Source of the DNA: UBA7455 sp026713185
GTDB lineage: Bacteria > Pseudomonadota > Gammaproteobacteria > Pseudomonadales > Azotimanducaceae
DNA: 64,000 nucleotides
Assembly: GCA_963665785.1 (NCBI GenBank)
Contig: OY762456.1
Coordinates: 434,001 to 498,000 of the forward strand
Direction: 5' to 3'
A program made the position numbers and the translations under genes. The notes below the pieces were generated by a model. That model had not been told where the DNA came from. It searched no databases and saw only the letters and a program-made list of their open reading frames with translations. Within the stretch, counting starts at the first letter, position 1. The number at the start of each line of letters is the position of its first letter. Of this stretch, positions 26,613 to 34,208 are shown in pieces.

Positions 26613-28139
26613 TCAGGCATGGCTCGTAGCCATGGCGACTTCGCGGTATCGTGAAGTCAGTGTTTTGCGGCCAGGGTCTAACAGCAGATAGGGATTGCCG
26701 GGTGGATTCCGCCACCTGAACTGCTGCTTGGGGCTGGTAACCAGCCGACGCAAAGCAATCCTGCACAAAGCCCCATGACCACTCCGGCCGAAGAGGTACC
26801 AAGATTTGGCAAGCCCTTCAGCCGGTCGCTTCACATGATGTCGCATCAGTGACTTGATCGGTACCCGGTACTTACGTGCCAACCAGTGTGCCAGTTTCCA
26901 GAACACGATATGATCCAGATGTCGGAACACGTGGGCTGAGTAGTCCGTGTACTGATAGAAGTTCGCCCAACCCGCCAGTTGCCGGTTCAGCGATTCCACC
27001 ATGTCGATTTTATTCAAGTGGTGGTTGCCAGAGAGTTGCGCGGTCAGCTTGTGTGCCAACCCTCGACTCTTCTCGTTGGGGATAGTCGATACCGGGCGCA
27101 TCGTGCCACGAGGCCCTCGTTTGCGAACAATCCGGTGACCCAGGAAGGTAAAACCGTCATTGACGTGCGTGATATGGGTTTTCTCCATATTCAACGTCAG
27201 ATTCAGTTTACCCTCTAGGAATGAACGGCATTGCTCACGAACGGCCTCAGCATGGTGCTTCGTTCCCTTGACGATGACGACAAAGTCATCGGCATATCGG
27301 CAATAGGAAACAGCCGGTTTCCATTGGCGATTCTCTCGAATCGTAATGGGTCGACCGTTCTGTATACCGAAGTTCCATGCCCAGCGGTCCTTTCGGGCCT
27401 TCTTGTTCAGGTATTTTGCTTCCAGATACTCATCAAACTCATGGAGCATGATATTGGATAGGATGGGTGAGATCACACCACCCTGCGGAACACCTTCACT
27501 GGCTGCCCGAAACAGACCACGATCAACATGACCTGCTTTGATAAACCGCCAAAGCAGGGACAGGAGCCGCTTATCCCGGATTCGCTTTCTCACGCAGCGC
27601 ATCAACAGACGGTGATGCACCGTATCAAAGTAGCTCGCCAGGTCACCTTCGATGACCCAGCGGCCCCTGGTATGGGTACCATCCGTTAACTGGAACTTCA
27701 CGGTCCGTACAGCATGATGCACGCTGCGCTGAGGTCGGAAACCATAGGAATTGCAATGGAAGTCGCTCTCCCAAATCGGCTCTATGACCATCAACATAGC
27801 GCGCTGCACGATACGATCACGCAACGTGGGTATCCCCAGTGGTCGTAATTTGCCGTTGGACTTCGGGATATACACGCGTCGCGCCGGCGCCGGCTGGTAT
27901 TCACCGCTCAGAAGTTCAGCACGAATGCGCTTCAGCTCTGTCGTCAGTACCGGTTCCAGCTTCGATTTGTCTACTCCGTCAATGCCCGGTGACTTGGCCC
28001 CCGAAGAAGCCAGGGTCACACGAGCGGCCTCGGCCAACCAGACCGGATTGGCAACCAACCGGAGCAGACGATCGAACTTGCGTTCTTTGTCCGCTACCGA
28101 CCATGTCGCCAGCTTGCGTTGCATTTCGCTGATTATCAA
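26613..28139 (-). CDS. ltrA: Group II intron reverse transcriptase/maturase
   Basis: 508-residue intron-encoded protein. RT domain: GIDGVDKSKLEPVLTTEL, RVYIPKSNGKLRPLGIPTLR, SYGFRPQRSVHHAV, GDLASYFDTVHH, EGVPQGGVISPILSNIMLHE and the catalytic SYCRYADDFVV. A thumb/maturase X domain follows (LNRQLAGWANFYQYTDYS). I see no C-terminal HNH endonuclease with paired cysteines, so mobility would rely on RT and maturase activity without second-strand cleavage by the protein. It likely promotes splicing of this intron from the istA transcript. The open frame is intact. Confidence 0.95.
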   Translation of the reverse strand: MIISEMQRKLATWSVADKERKFDRLLRLVANPVWLAEAARVTLASSGAKSPGIDGVDKSKLEPVLTTELKRIRAELLSGEYQPAPARRVYIPKSNGKLRPLGIPTLRDRIVQRAMLMVIEPIWESDFHCNSYGFRPQRSVHHAVRTVKFQLTDGTHTRGRWVIEGDLASYFDTVHHRLLMRCVRKRIRDKRLLSLLWRFIKAGHVDRGLFRAASEGVPQGGVISPILSNIMLHEFDEYLEAKYLNKKARKDRWAWNFGIQNGRPITIRENRQWKPAVSYCRYADDFVVIVKGTKHHAEAVREQCRSFLEGKLNLTLNMEKTHITHVNDGFTFLGHRIVRKRGPRGTMRPVSTIPNEKSRGLAHKLTAQLSGNHHLNKIDMVESLNRQLAGWANFYQYTDYSAHVFRHLDHIVFWKLAHWLARKYRVPIKSLMRHHVKRPAEGLAKSWYLFGRSGHGALCRIALRRLVTSPKQQFRWRNPPGNPYLLLDPGRKTLTSRYREVAMATSHA

Positions 28140-28799
28140 AGGTCTTCACCTCTTTAGGGGCAGCTAATCTGCCACGTAAGCTACTTGAACTGCTCCCCTT
28201 CGCCGTGTAACAGGTTCTCCCTGTCGCTGACTACTACGGAAGCTCCGCCAGCAATGGGGGCATCGGGGCCGCACTCCCTTGGCATCCCACCATCGCCTTC
28301 CCCAGTTCACATGTTGGACTCAAACACACGGGTTCGGTTGCCGGTCGCAGTCTTTATCCTTGCTTACCGCAAGTCGTCACGGACGCTACATGCTAGCTAC
28401 GCACTCTACGTCGCTTGGTGATCGCACCCGTACTTGTAGTGCCGTCACCAGATATCAAGCCCTACCTCTACCTGATATCTGCCCATGAACTTCCTGTTAA
28501 GTCGTGTAGGAAGTGGTGACATTTCAACCCACAGACGCGCATTAACCGGTTCGTGTTCCTCAACCTTTCCGCATTTAGCCTAGAGACGCATCTCGGCGTA
28601 ACGACCTCGCCTCACGCCCCGTTTCCCACGGGCTACGTCACCCTGCCAGTGCACGGCAGGTCACCGCCGTTTCGGCTCTCGCTTTTCCGTAGCGAAAAGC
28701 GGGTATCAGACTCTATCCTCCTTCATTAGTCTCTCTACATTCCAAACATGCTCAAGCTTCGGCAGCGTCATCAATGACACCTCCGAAGACTGGGCGCAC

Positions 28800-29172
28800 A
28801 GTACGTGAAGTCCGACAGCCCTTGTCGGCCTGGCTGTGGCGCTTGGCGAAAGATGACATCCTTCTCCGGACCATGAACGGCCTTCCAATGTCTGACACGA
28901 CGCTGCAAGGTGCGCAGTATGGTTTGGTCATACTGATCTGGAAATGTGTCTTGCAAATACTCCAGCAGGGTCAGTCCGGTCAGTTCCGGTTCTCGCACCA
29001 GTAGTGGTACCAGGTGCTCATCCCAAACTGTGGTCAATGGATCCGGGCGGGTGCGCCAATGCCGGGGTTTTGGTTTTCTCTCGTGGTGTTCAATGGATCG
29101 GCCCGAACGGGTGGAAATACCTGTCCTGGCAGCTGCAGCCGCCTGCGTTAGTCCTTTTTGTCTACTTTTCAT
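28800..29172 (-). CDS. istA: IstA transposase, exon 1 (N-terminal DNA-binding part)
   Basis: First part of the split IS21 transposase. From the ATG at 29172 (MKSRQKGLTQAAAAARTGIS, with AGGAG 7 nt upstream) it runs through an HTH region, WDEHLVPLLVREPELTGLTL and LRTLQRRVRHWKAVHG to QPGRQGLSDFTY. That is where other IstA proteins continue into the integrase core. The last base of exon 1 is at 28800. Without splicing, the frame reads on for ten codons into the intron and stops, giving a useless product. Confidence 0.9.
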
Positions 29173-29487
29173 GTACAACTCCTCTTGATTCCGGGTAATG
29201 CGAGATCCTGGCATGCTTGCTCCAAATAGCAGTAAAACAAGCAGTGTATTTACTCACATAAACCGGCAAAGATAGTTGTCGTCAACCGGCAAGGATAATT
29301 GTCGCCGAACAGTCACTTACTGGACATGTCGGTAATTTCTGTCCATCTGTTCTTGAGTCCTCATTCCTATCGGAGAGATTTCAGCTGAACCGTCGTCGTC
29401 ACGCAGAGAAATCGTCTTATCTTCTTTGAGAATCTCTTTCAAGGTTGAGAGCGAAACAAAACTCGGTCTGTTTCTGGGAGGAAGGCA

Positions 29488-31311
29488 TCACTTCGAAATG
29501 AATGGAGGGGTCATCAGAATATTCCCGCTGAAATATTCAATCATCTCCCCAAGATCCTTTATAAACTCGCTGGCCGACACGTTGCAGTAGCGCCAGCAAG
29601 AAAATGTCTGCCCATGGGGATCAACTGCTTCCAATGCCTCATTCACGTATTCAGTTGCATGCACTGTATCTTCAACCACCCAATAAGCGAGACTTATACA
29701 TTGCAAGTAATTTGCGTCACTGAGACGAGCGGATTTGTCTTTGGCTTCATGCAGTTGGATTACCGTATTGAATGCTTGAGTATCGGTGCTGCCTCGTTCT
29801 CCCCAAGAGGCTATTGCGTAGTTGAAGACTGTTCGAATGTCAACATCCTCAATCCTTTCGTAGTCAAGCAAGTCTGTTGCCGCGTTGAATTGTCCAGTTG
29901 CAATGTATATCAACGCCAGATCGTTTCTCTCTTGGCTTGGTTGAACTTCTAGCTCTGGGTCCTCAGTAACTGGTATCAGGATGCGCAATGCGGCATCGCT
30001 CAACTTTGGGGTTTCGAAGAAAACATCGTGCGCCAGGTTAATCCGATCAAGTGTACTCAATGACGCTAAGGCAGGAGATTCCACAGCTCTTAAGGATTCA
30101 TTGGGGTCAACTAGCATCAGCGCCTGTCTGATAAATCGAGGCGACAAATCATGGGATTGAAGTGCGAGTAACGCTTCTGCACTCGCCTCATTGTCTTGGC
30201 CGATATCGGAAAATACTCGTGCTCTTCTCATGTGCACTTGAGGCTTTGCGTATCCTCTTTCAATCGCTCGACCGAACAGGGATACGGCCTGCCTCGGTTC
30301 CCATTGCTCTTGTTTTAGAACACCGAGCCGGAACAGAACTTCGCCGTCTTTCTCGTGCAGGTTGTGAATTTTATCCAATAGTTTTTGGTTCTCCTCCTCC
30401 GAAGACGCGTGACTCAACGAATTTGAAAGGGTAGTCCTTGTGGACCTCCTCAGATATTGAAGAGCCCCCTCTCGATCCTCCAGGTTTTGACTGACGATCT
30501 CTGTCACAATCTTCCTGTATTCTTCCGCAAGTCGACTTCTTGGACGATCCTTGGTGAACACCACCTGGTTTAAAAGGGACAGACTGTCATACCTGTGAAT
30601 TATCAAGGGGTCTCTCTCAAAGTCGAGCTTCTTTTGGAACGCTTTGATCTTCTTTTCGAGGATCCGGTCTTCGTCGTCGAGATCGGGTACATTCGACATG
30701 ATGAAGTGCAGGTGAATTTGCTTCCCTCGAGGCTCCTCGGATTCTGATCGGATATCGGCGACAACCTTGGTCAAACCGGTGAGGTTTTGCTCGTTTGGGA
30801 AAAACAGCATCGCTACAGAATCAGGAAGCTGTCTAGTACAGATGCCGCCAACATCAGTGTGACCTGTACGCGAATCGATCAACACATAGTCAGGTTGTAA
30901 AACCTCATTCCACTGTGCCTTAAGATCTTCAAACAGAATAAATCCATTTCGCTGTTCGTATAGATTCCCCCAGTCGATTTGACGAAAGCTCTCGGCATAG
31001 TTCGACTTCGAGACGCCAGCGGGCATCAGCCATAACTCACCGCCGTCATCGCCTATTTCAGGACACTGCTCTAAAAATCCTTCAACCTCAGGCGCTTGTC
31101 CGGTGTCTAAGTATCTTGTGACGAAGTCGACGATTCCCGGCGCAGTTCTTTTCGGCTTGATGGCTTCAAACGTGTCGAGTCCAGGTGCTTCCAGGTCGAA
31201 ATCGACCAGCAGGACCTTACGACCTCTTCTTGCAAGTTCGACACCCGTATTCACGAGCGCCATAGTGCGTCCGACACCGCCTTTGAAGGAGTAGAATGTT
31301 GTGACGTACAT
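29488..31311 (-). CDS. KGGVGRT-type MinD/ParA-like NTPase with repeat-rich (TPR-like) C-terminus
   Basis: 607 residues, no signal peptide. The N-terminus is a SIMIBI/ParA-like NTPase: deviant Walker A SFKGGVGRT at residues 8-16 with Arg in place of the usual Lys before Thr, LLVDFDLEAPGLD at 34-46, and DYVLIDSRTGHTDVGG at about 140-155. The rest is helical, with repeats such as LFRLGVLKQEQWEPRQAVSL and RNDLALIYIATGQFNAATDL that look like TPRs. The KGGVGR variant has been noted in bacterial conflict systems with effector domains. It overlaps the upstream zinc/HTH gene (TGATG), so the two are coupled. The exact function is unknown. Confidence 0.8.
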   Translation of the reverse strand: MYVTTFYSFKGGVGRTMALVNTGVELARRGRKVLLVDFDLEAPGLDTFEAIKPKRTAPGIVDFVTRYLDTGQAPEVEGFLEQCPEIGDDGGELWLMPAGVSKSNYAESFRQIDWGNLYEQRNGFILFEDLKAQWNEVLQPDYVLIDSRTGHTDVGGICTRQLPDSVAMLFFPNEQNLTGLTKVVADIRSESEEPRGKQIHLHFIMSNVPDLDDEDRILEKKIKAFQKKLDFERDPLIIHRYDSLSLLNQVVFTKDRPRSRLAEEYRKIVTEIVSQNLEDREGALQYLRRSTRTTLSNSLSHASSEEENQKLLDKIHNLHEKDGEVLFRLGVLKQEQWEPRQAVSLFGRAIERGYAKPQVHMRRARVFSDIGQDNEASAEALLALQSHDLSPRFIRQALMLVDPNESLRAVESPALASLSTLDRINLAHDVFFETPKLSDAALRILIPVTEDPELEVQPSQERNDLALIYIATGQFNAATDLLDYERIEDVDIRTVFNYAIASWGERGSTDTQAFNTVIQLHEAKDKSARLSDANYLQCISLAYWVVEDTVHATEYVNEALEAVDPHGQTFSCWRYCNVSASEFIKDLGEMIEYFSGNILMTPPFISK

Positions 31312-31874
31312 CAGTTCGCCGATCTCAACTGAAAATTCGCCTGCTGTTTCAATAGTACTTCCGTTACATCCAAGCTTCTAAATGGGATGACATTGCCATC
31401 CGTGTGCAACGACTTCGATTTTTCGTGTGCTATATCCCGGAGTCTTTCCATCACTTCAGGATGTTCCAAAAGACGAATGTAACGATCATTCCCAGGGTTT
31501 TGGATATTGATTCCTTTCTCCCATCGGCTGAGACTTGCTTCACCGAGTCCTGTGATTTCGGCAAAGGCAGCGCGAGAAAACCCGTGTTTCTTGCGAATGT
31601 CTACAATGTCCTGGGGAGGGAGAACACCCAGATGTTGGCATACTGCTGCTTGTTGGATTTCTTCACCTTCAGAATCGACGAACAGAAAATCACAGGAAAT
31701 GCAATGTCGAACCGGTAAATCGACGCTCAGTTCCACTGCTGACTCTCCACTACCGTAAACAAATTTGTCTTGTTGTATTGACGTCGAAATCTCACACTCG
31801 CCACATTGCGGACATGGGTACTTCGCGGCATCAATCCTCGTCGTGTACTTAACTTTTTTTTGTTTTGAATCCAT
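31311..31874 (-). CDS. MqsA/YgiT-like zinc-finger and HTH protein (antitoxin-like)
   Basis: 187 residues. The N-terminal part has a CPQCGEC pair and a later HCISCDFLF pair, a YgiT/MqsA-type zinc-binding layout. The C-terminal part is an Xre-like HTH (IRKKHGFSRAAFAEITGLGE then SLSRWEKG) as in MqsA antitoxins. It is longer than MqsA (131), with an extra stretch between the domains and a tail. It lies 13 nt after the toxin-like gene and overlaps the NTPase gene. The HTH probably autoregulates the operon. It could alternatively be a pure regulator. Confidence 0.75.
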   Translation of the reverse strand: MDSKQKKVKYTTRIDAAKYPCPQCGECEISTSIQQDKFVYGSGESAVELSVDLPVRHCISCDFLFVDSEGEEIQQAAVCQHLGVLPPQDIVDIRKKHGFSRAAFAEITGLGEASLSRWEKGINIQNPGNDRYIRLLEHPEVMERLRDIAHEKSKSLHTDGNVIPFRSLDVTEVLLKQQANFQLRSAN

Positions 31875-31887
31875 GTCTGAACACCTC

Positions 31888-32241
31888 TTACTTTATTTCT
31901 GAGTAATGAAAGCTCCGTCCAATGATCTTATTGCCTCTGAGTTGAACCTTAACGTACACTGGACTTGCATCCGGTTCCAACTCAATCAACATCACATAAC
32001 CTTTTGCTCCAGGCGGTTTGTCCAGCGATATGATTTCGACTTCTCGACCCGCTTCAAGCTCAGAAGCGATTAACTCCCAGGCGCTTTCGTTTGAAAAGTG
32101 AGTGTCAAAGTCCCCATGAGGATTTCGCACACTCCGTGGACGCCAATCGGTTGGAATTTCTCTGGACCAAGTAGTTATCCGAGCGTTTTTTCTTCGCGCA
32201 AGGCCGATCAATTGACGTCTTGTGGATTTGTTTATACTCAT
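31888..32241 (-). CDS. Small protein upstream of the MqsA-like gene, candidate toxin
   Basis: 117 residues with a basic N-terminus (NKSTRRQLIGLARRKNARIT) and a beta-rich end (YVMLIELEPDASPVYVKVQL, IIGRSFHYSEIK). The ending, a vYvKl-type strand followed by xSFHxS, recalls the RelE-like fold of MqsR and DUF4258 toxins, and the position before an MqsA-like gene fits the toxin-first order of mqsRA. Both points are suggestive rather than proof. No catalytic residue can be named. It is first in a three-gene operon. Confidence 0.6.
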   Translation of the reverse strand: MSINKSTRRQLIGLARRKNARITTWSREIPTDWRPRSVRNPHGDFDTHFSNESAWELIASELEAGREVEIISLDKPPGAKGYVMLIELEPDASPVYVKVQLRGNKIIGRSFHYSEIK

Positions 32242-32291
32242 AAAAGTACTCCATTTGATCGGCCTCAGTCCCGGTTTAGTTAGTGTATGTG

Positions 32292-32354
32292 ATCATATGA
32301 TATCAATAGTTAGGAACTTATCACAAATATAACTGATAAAAATGCTCATATGAG
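32292..32354. promoter_or_regulatory. Two TCATATGA palindromes upstream of the toxin-like operon
   Basis: ATCATATGAT at 32292-32301 and CTCATATGAG at 32345-32354 are both perfect 10-bp palindromes sharing the core TCATATGA, about five helical turns apart. They lie 50-110 nt upstream of the first start codon in AT-rich DNA. They are good candidates for the operator of the HTH protein. Confidence 0.5.
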
Positions 32355-32458
32355 TTATTTTGCAAGTTCTTTGTGTTTGTCAAGCGCTCAACTGCTCCCA
32401 CATCTGCAAACAGTACCTACAAGCGGCAAGGAGGGTGGTTCTTAGATTTGTCAATTCG

Positions 32459-32485
32459 ACCGGCAAGGATAATTGTTGCCGAACA
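32459..32485. repeat. Solo IS21-like terminal sequence, inverted
   Basis: The complement reads TGTTCGGCAACAATTATCC then TTGCCGGT, matching the right end of the IS21 element with one change. It has the opposite orientation to the solo end at 22375, so the two bracket about 10 kb. I see no shared target duplication. Confidence 0.55.
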
Positions 32486-32493
32486 CATCGGCT

Positions 32494-32600
32494 TTATGCG
32501 CAATAATTCGTCTGAACGCAACCAAAAATCGTATATGCGCAACTAAAAATCGAATATGCGCAAGAATAACTGCGCATATGATTGATAGTTGCGCATATAG
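32494..32600. repeat. Cluster of TATGCGCAA / TTGCGCATA motifs
   Basis: Three direct TATGCGCAA copies (about 32495, 32533 and 32554) are followed by CTGCGCATAT and TTGCGCATAT in the opposite orientation. The segment AACyAAAAATCGwATATGCG occurs twice in tandem. It can fold into a hairpin. No gene is present. It separates the toxin-like operon from the methyltransferase gene. Confidence 0.55.
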
Positions 32601-32655
32601 TTTAATTCAAGCCCCGTTTTTGGCTAGGCCGGCTTGCGCGCCACGAAACAGCGAA
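32599..32655. repeat. Duplicated 3' end of the sterol-methyltransferase-like gene
   Basis: About 57 nt here (AGTTTAATTCAAGCCCCGTT..., then GCGCGCCACGAAACAG) repeat 32711-32767, which holds the last codons of the methyltransferase gene, with a handful of differences. A second gene copy or a slipped duplication probably once lay here. Between the copies is GGGGTCAGGTCCAATTTCT, resembling a REP/RAYT-type end. Confidence 0.6.
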
Positions 32656-32708
32656 ATGGGGTCAGGTCCAATTTCTATATTAATCAAACAGGAAAGACCG
32701 ATTATCCG

Positions 32709-33761
32709 TTAGTTTAATTCAAGCCCCGTTGTTTGGCTGGCCGGTTTGCGCGCCACGAAACAGTAAAGGGGCGTAAAGATTCCGGTCTTGCCTCCGGCGA
32801 CGTAGGCATCAGCCGTTCGGTCCATCAGTTGAACGACAGAGGTGGAACCCTTGGGAAAGAATCGAAAAGTTTCCGCCAACTTCAATCCGCCGATAATCGC
32901 CTTGCGGCCGAGCGGCGTCCGGCGAAAGGCATTTCGAAGCGTTCCGCTCTGGCCCTCCATGGGCTGATACCAGGGAGTGCCTGGGCTCTCATGGTCCCCT
33001 TGATCCGCTGCCTCGATGACCTCGAACCCGACAGCCTCCAGCGCATGATTCACTTCTGCGAAGGTGGCGATGTCGTTCAATGCAATGCCGAGCATGAGTT
33101 CATCCTTAATGGCTAAGTGACTCTTGCTGCCGGGATCGAAGTTGTCCGTCATACACATCTCCTGACCCCAGAACAAGGCTCCAGGTTTTAGAACGCGAAA
33201 AATTTCCGCAAATGCGCCTTGCTTTTCCGGCGCATGGCAAGTGGATTCGATTGCGTAGCCTGCATCGAAAGTGTCGGCGTCAAAGACACTCATGTCCATG
33301 AAGTTGCACCTGACATAATCCGCCATGTGATCAAGACCGGCTTCAATGTTCTTTCTTCTGGCCTGTTCCAATTGGTGTTCATTGTTATTGAGGCAGACGA
33401 CTCTCACGCCGGATTCGCGGGCAACCCGGCGCATGGGTCCGCCTACGCCGCAGCCCACGTCTACAACCTTCATTCCCTTTCGCAACTTGAGCTTCGCGAT
33501 CATCTGCCGCTGATGGCGGATAATGGATTCCTCCAAGCTCTCAGCCGGCGTCAGTGGCGCAAAATGCAGGGAATCGCTCCATCCGAATTCCATGAACTCA
33601 TGGCACAGATCGTAGAAGTCGTTCACGGTTTCCGTATGGTCGTAGTCATTGGGGCCTGCCTCCTTCTTGCGATTGACCCAGTTGCTGAGACGGTTCACCC
33701 GACTTTTGACGTGCCATCCCTGGTACGCATTCTTCAATGAAGTAGAAAGATTGCTTGGCAT
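32709..33761 (-). CDS. Sterol C-24 methyltransferase-like (Erg6/SMT family) SAM methyltransferase
   Basis: About 350 residues. Class I SAM fold with the SMT signatures: YDLCHEFMEFGWSDSLHFAP (compare the YEYGWGxSFHF sterol-binding region of eukaryotic SMTs), VVDVGCGVGGPMRRVA (SAM motif I), CNFMDMSVFDADTFDAGYAI and ESTCHAPEKQGAFAEIFRVL, and a C-terminal sterol-methyltransferase-type domain ending FTPLYCFVARKP. SMTs methylate C-24 of sterol side chains; bacterial homologues are rare but known. No sterol synthesis genes are in the window, so the substrate could be another lipid. I start at the ATG at 33761; a TTG at 33788 is in frame. Confidence 0.82.
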   Translation of the reverse strand: MPSNLSTSLKNAYQGWHVKSRVNRLSNWVNRKKEAGPNDYDHTETVNDFYDLCHEFMEFGWSDSLHFAPLTPAESLEESIIRHQRQMIAKLKLRKGMKVVDVGCGVGGPMRRVARESGVRVVCLNNNEHQLEQARRKNIEAGLDHMADYVRCNFMDMSVFDADTFDAGYAIESTCHAPEKQGAFAEIFRVLKPGALFWGQEMCMTDNFDPGSKSHLAIKDELMLGIALNDIATFAEVNHALEAVGFEVIEAADQGDHESPGTPWYQPMEGQSGTLRNAFRRTPLGRKAIIGGLKLAETFRFFPKGSTSVVQLMDRTADAYVAGGKTGIFTPLYCFVARKPASQTTGLELN

Positions 33762-33873
33762 AGCTGCTTGCGCCGTAGGAATTTGCAAAAACAGGGATTA
33801 TATGCTCAAGGGGATGTGTAGCATAGGAATTATTAACGCCCTTTCAGCAACCATTAGTGTGATTTTTAGTGAG

Positions 33874-34013
33874 TCAATGCGCATAAAAGTCGTCTAACGC
33901 TCGTTGCAATTCCCGTTCGGTAAAGTCAGATTTGATCATGAAGTAGGTATTGGTATCGTAGACGTCAAACAGCATGTCCGGACGGGCCAGATCATCATCA
34001 CGGCCCCATTGCT
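33874..34013 (-). pseudogene. C-terminal fragment of an unrecognised gene, cut by a hairpin repeat
   Basis: The minus-strand frame reads GRDDDLARPDMLFDVYDTNT then YFMIKSDFTERELQRALDDF and stops. It looks like a real protein end (acidic and aromatic, ERELQRALDDFYAH). The frame upstream enters the hairpin repeat at 34011-34060, so the N-terminus is missing. The family is unknown. Confidence 0.35.
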
Positions 34014-34060
34014 GGGTATACCGGTCAAAATGAACATTCATTCTGGCCGGTATACCCAGC
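34011..34060. repeat. Hairpin repeat with perfect 14-bp GGTATACC arms
   Basis: GCTGGGTATACCGG (34011-34024) and CCGGTATACCCAGC (34047-34060) are exact reverse complements around TCAAAATGAACATTCATTCT. The inner motif recurs at about 24460, 43520 and 50045, so this is the most complete copy of a dispersed family. The remaining bases of 33790-34208 hold no clear gene; a plus-strand frame from 34076 has no family similarity. Confidence 0.6.
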
Positions 34061-34208
34061 AGCGACAAACTCATCATGGCTTTTCAGCATTATCCCAGTT
34101 TCCTCTACTTTCTCATCAAACATGACGAAGAAAATCCAGGTAAGCCGACCTGTTTGCTCCGCGACAGCGGCAGGACGGGTTTTGGCACGCTGAAGGCTCT
34201 GGGATGCC

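Larger units (their letters stand above)
26523..28799 (-). mobile_element. Group II intron inserted in istA
   Basis: On the minus strand the intron begins GTGCGCCCA at 28799, matching the GUGYG consensus, and ends CTCTAC at 26523 (AY end). A reverse transcriptase/maturase ORF sits in domain IV, and domains V and VI follow it. The last six exon-1 bases CGTACT (IBS1) pair with AGTACG at 28429-28434 (EBS1) in domain I, and the base 5' of EBS1 (A) can pair with the first exon-2 base (T). Excision joins istA in frame. The roughly 640 nt upstream of the ORF hold the domain I-III RNA. Confidence 0.92.
24645..29311 (-). mobile_element. IS21-family element carrying a group II intron, with 6-bp target duplication
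   Basis: Left end TGTCTGGCGTCAATTATC (24645) and right end, read inward, TGTTCGGCGACAATTATC (29311) are inverted repeats; each end has a second internal copy of the CAATTATCTTTGCCGG or similar motif. The flanking GTCACT at 24639-24644 recurs at 29312-29317 as a target duplication. Inside are istA and istB on the minus strand, with istA interrupted by a 2277-bp group II intron. Length 4667 bp; without the intron 2390 bp, normal for IS21. Confidence 0.9.

Noticed and set aside
26613..28139. Reverse transcriptase as a retron or defence RT (DRT)
   Set aside because: It has a maturase X domain and is embedded in a complete group II intron with domain V, splice sites and EBS1/IBS1 pairing.
22375..32485. 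A 10-kb composite unit between two solo IS21-like ends
   Set aside because: The ends have opposite orientation, but the flanks (ATTGCTAC and CATCGG) share no duplication, so a single transposition unit is not supported.
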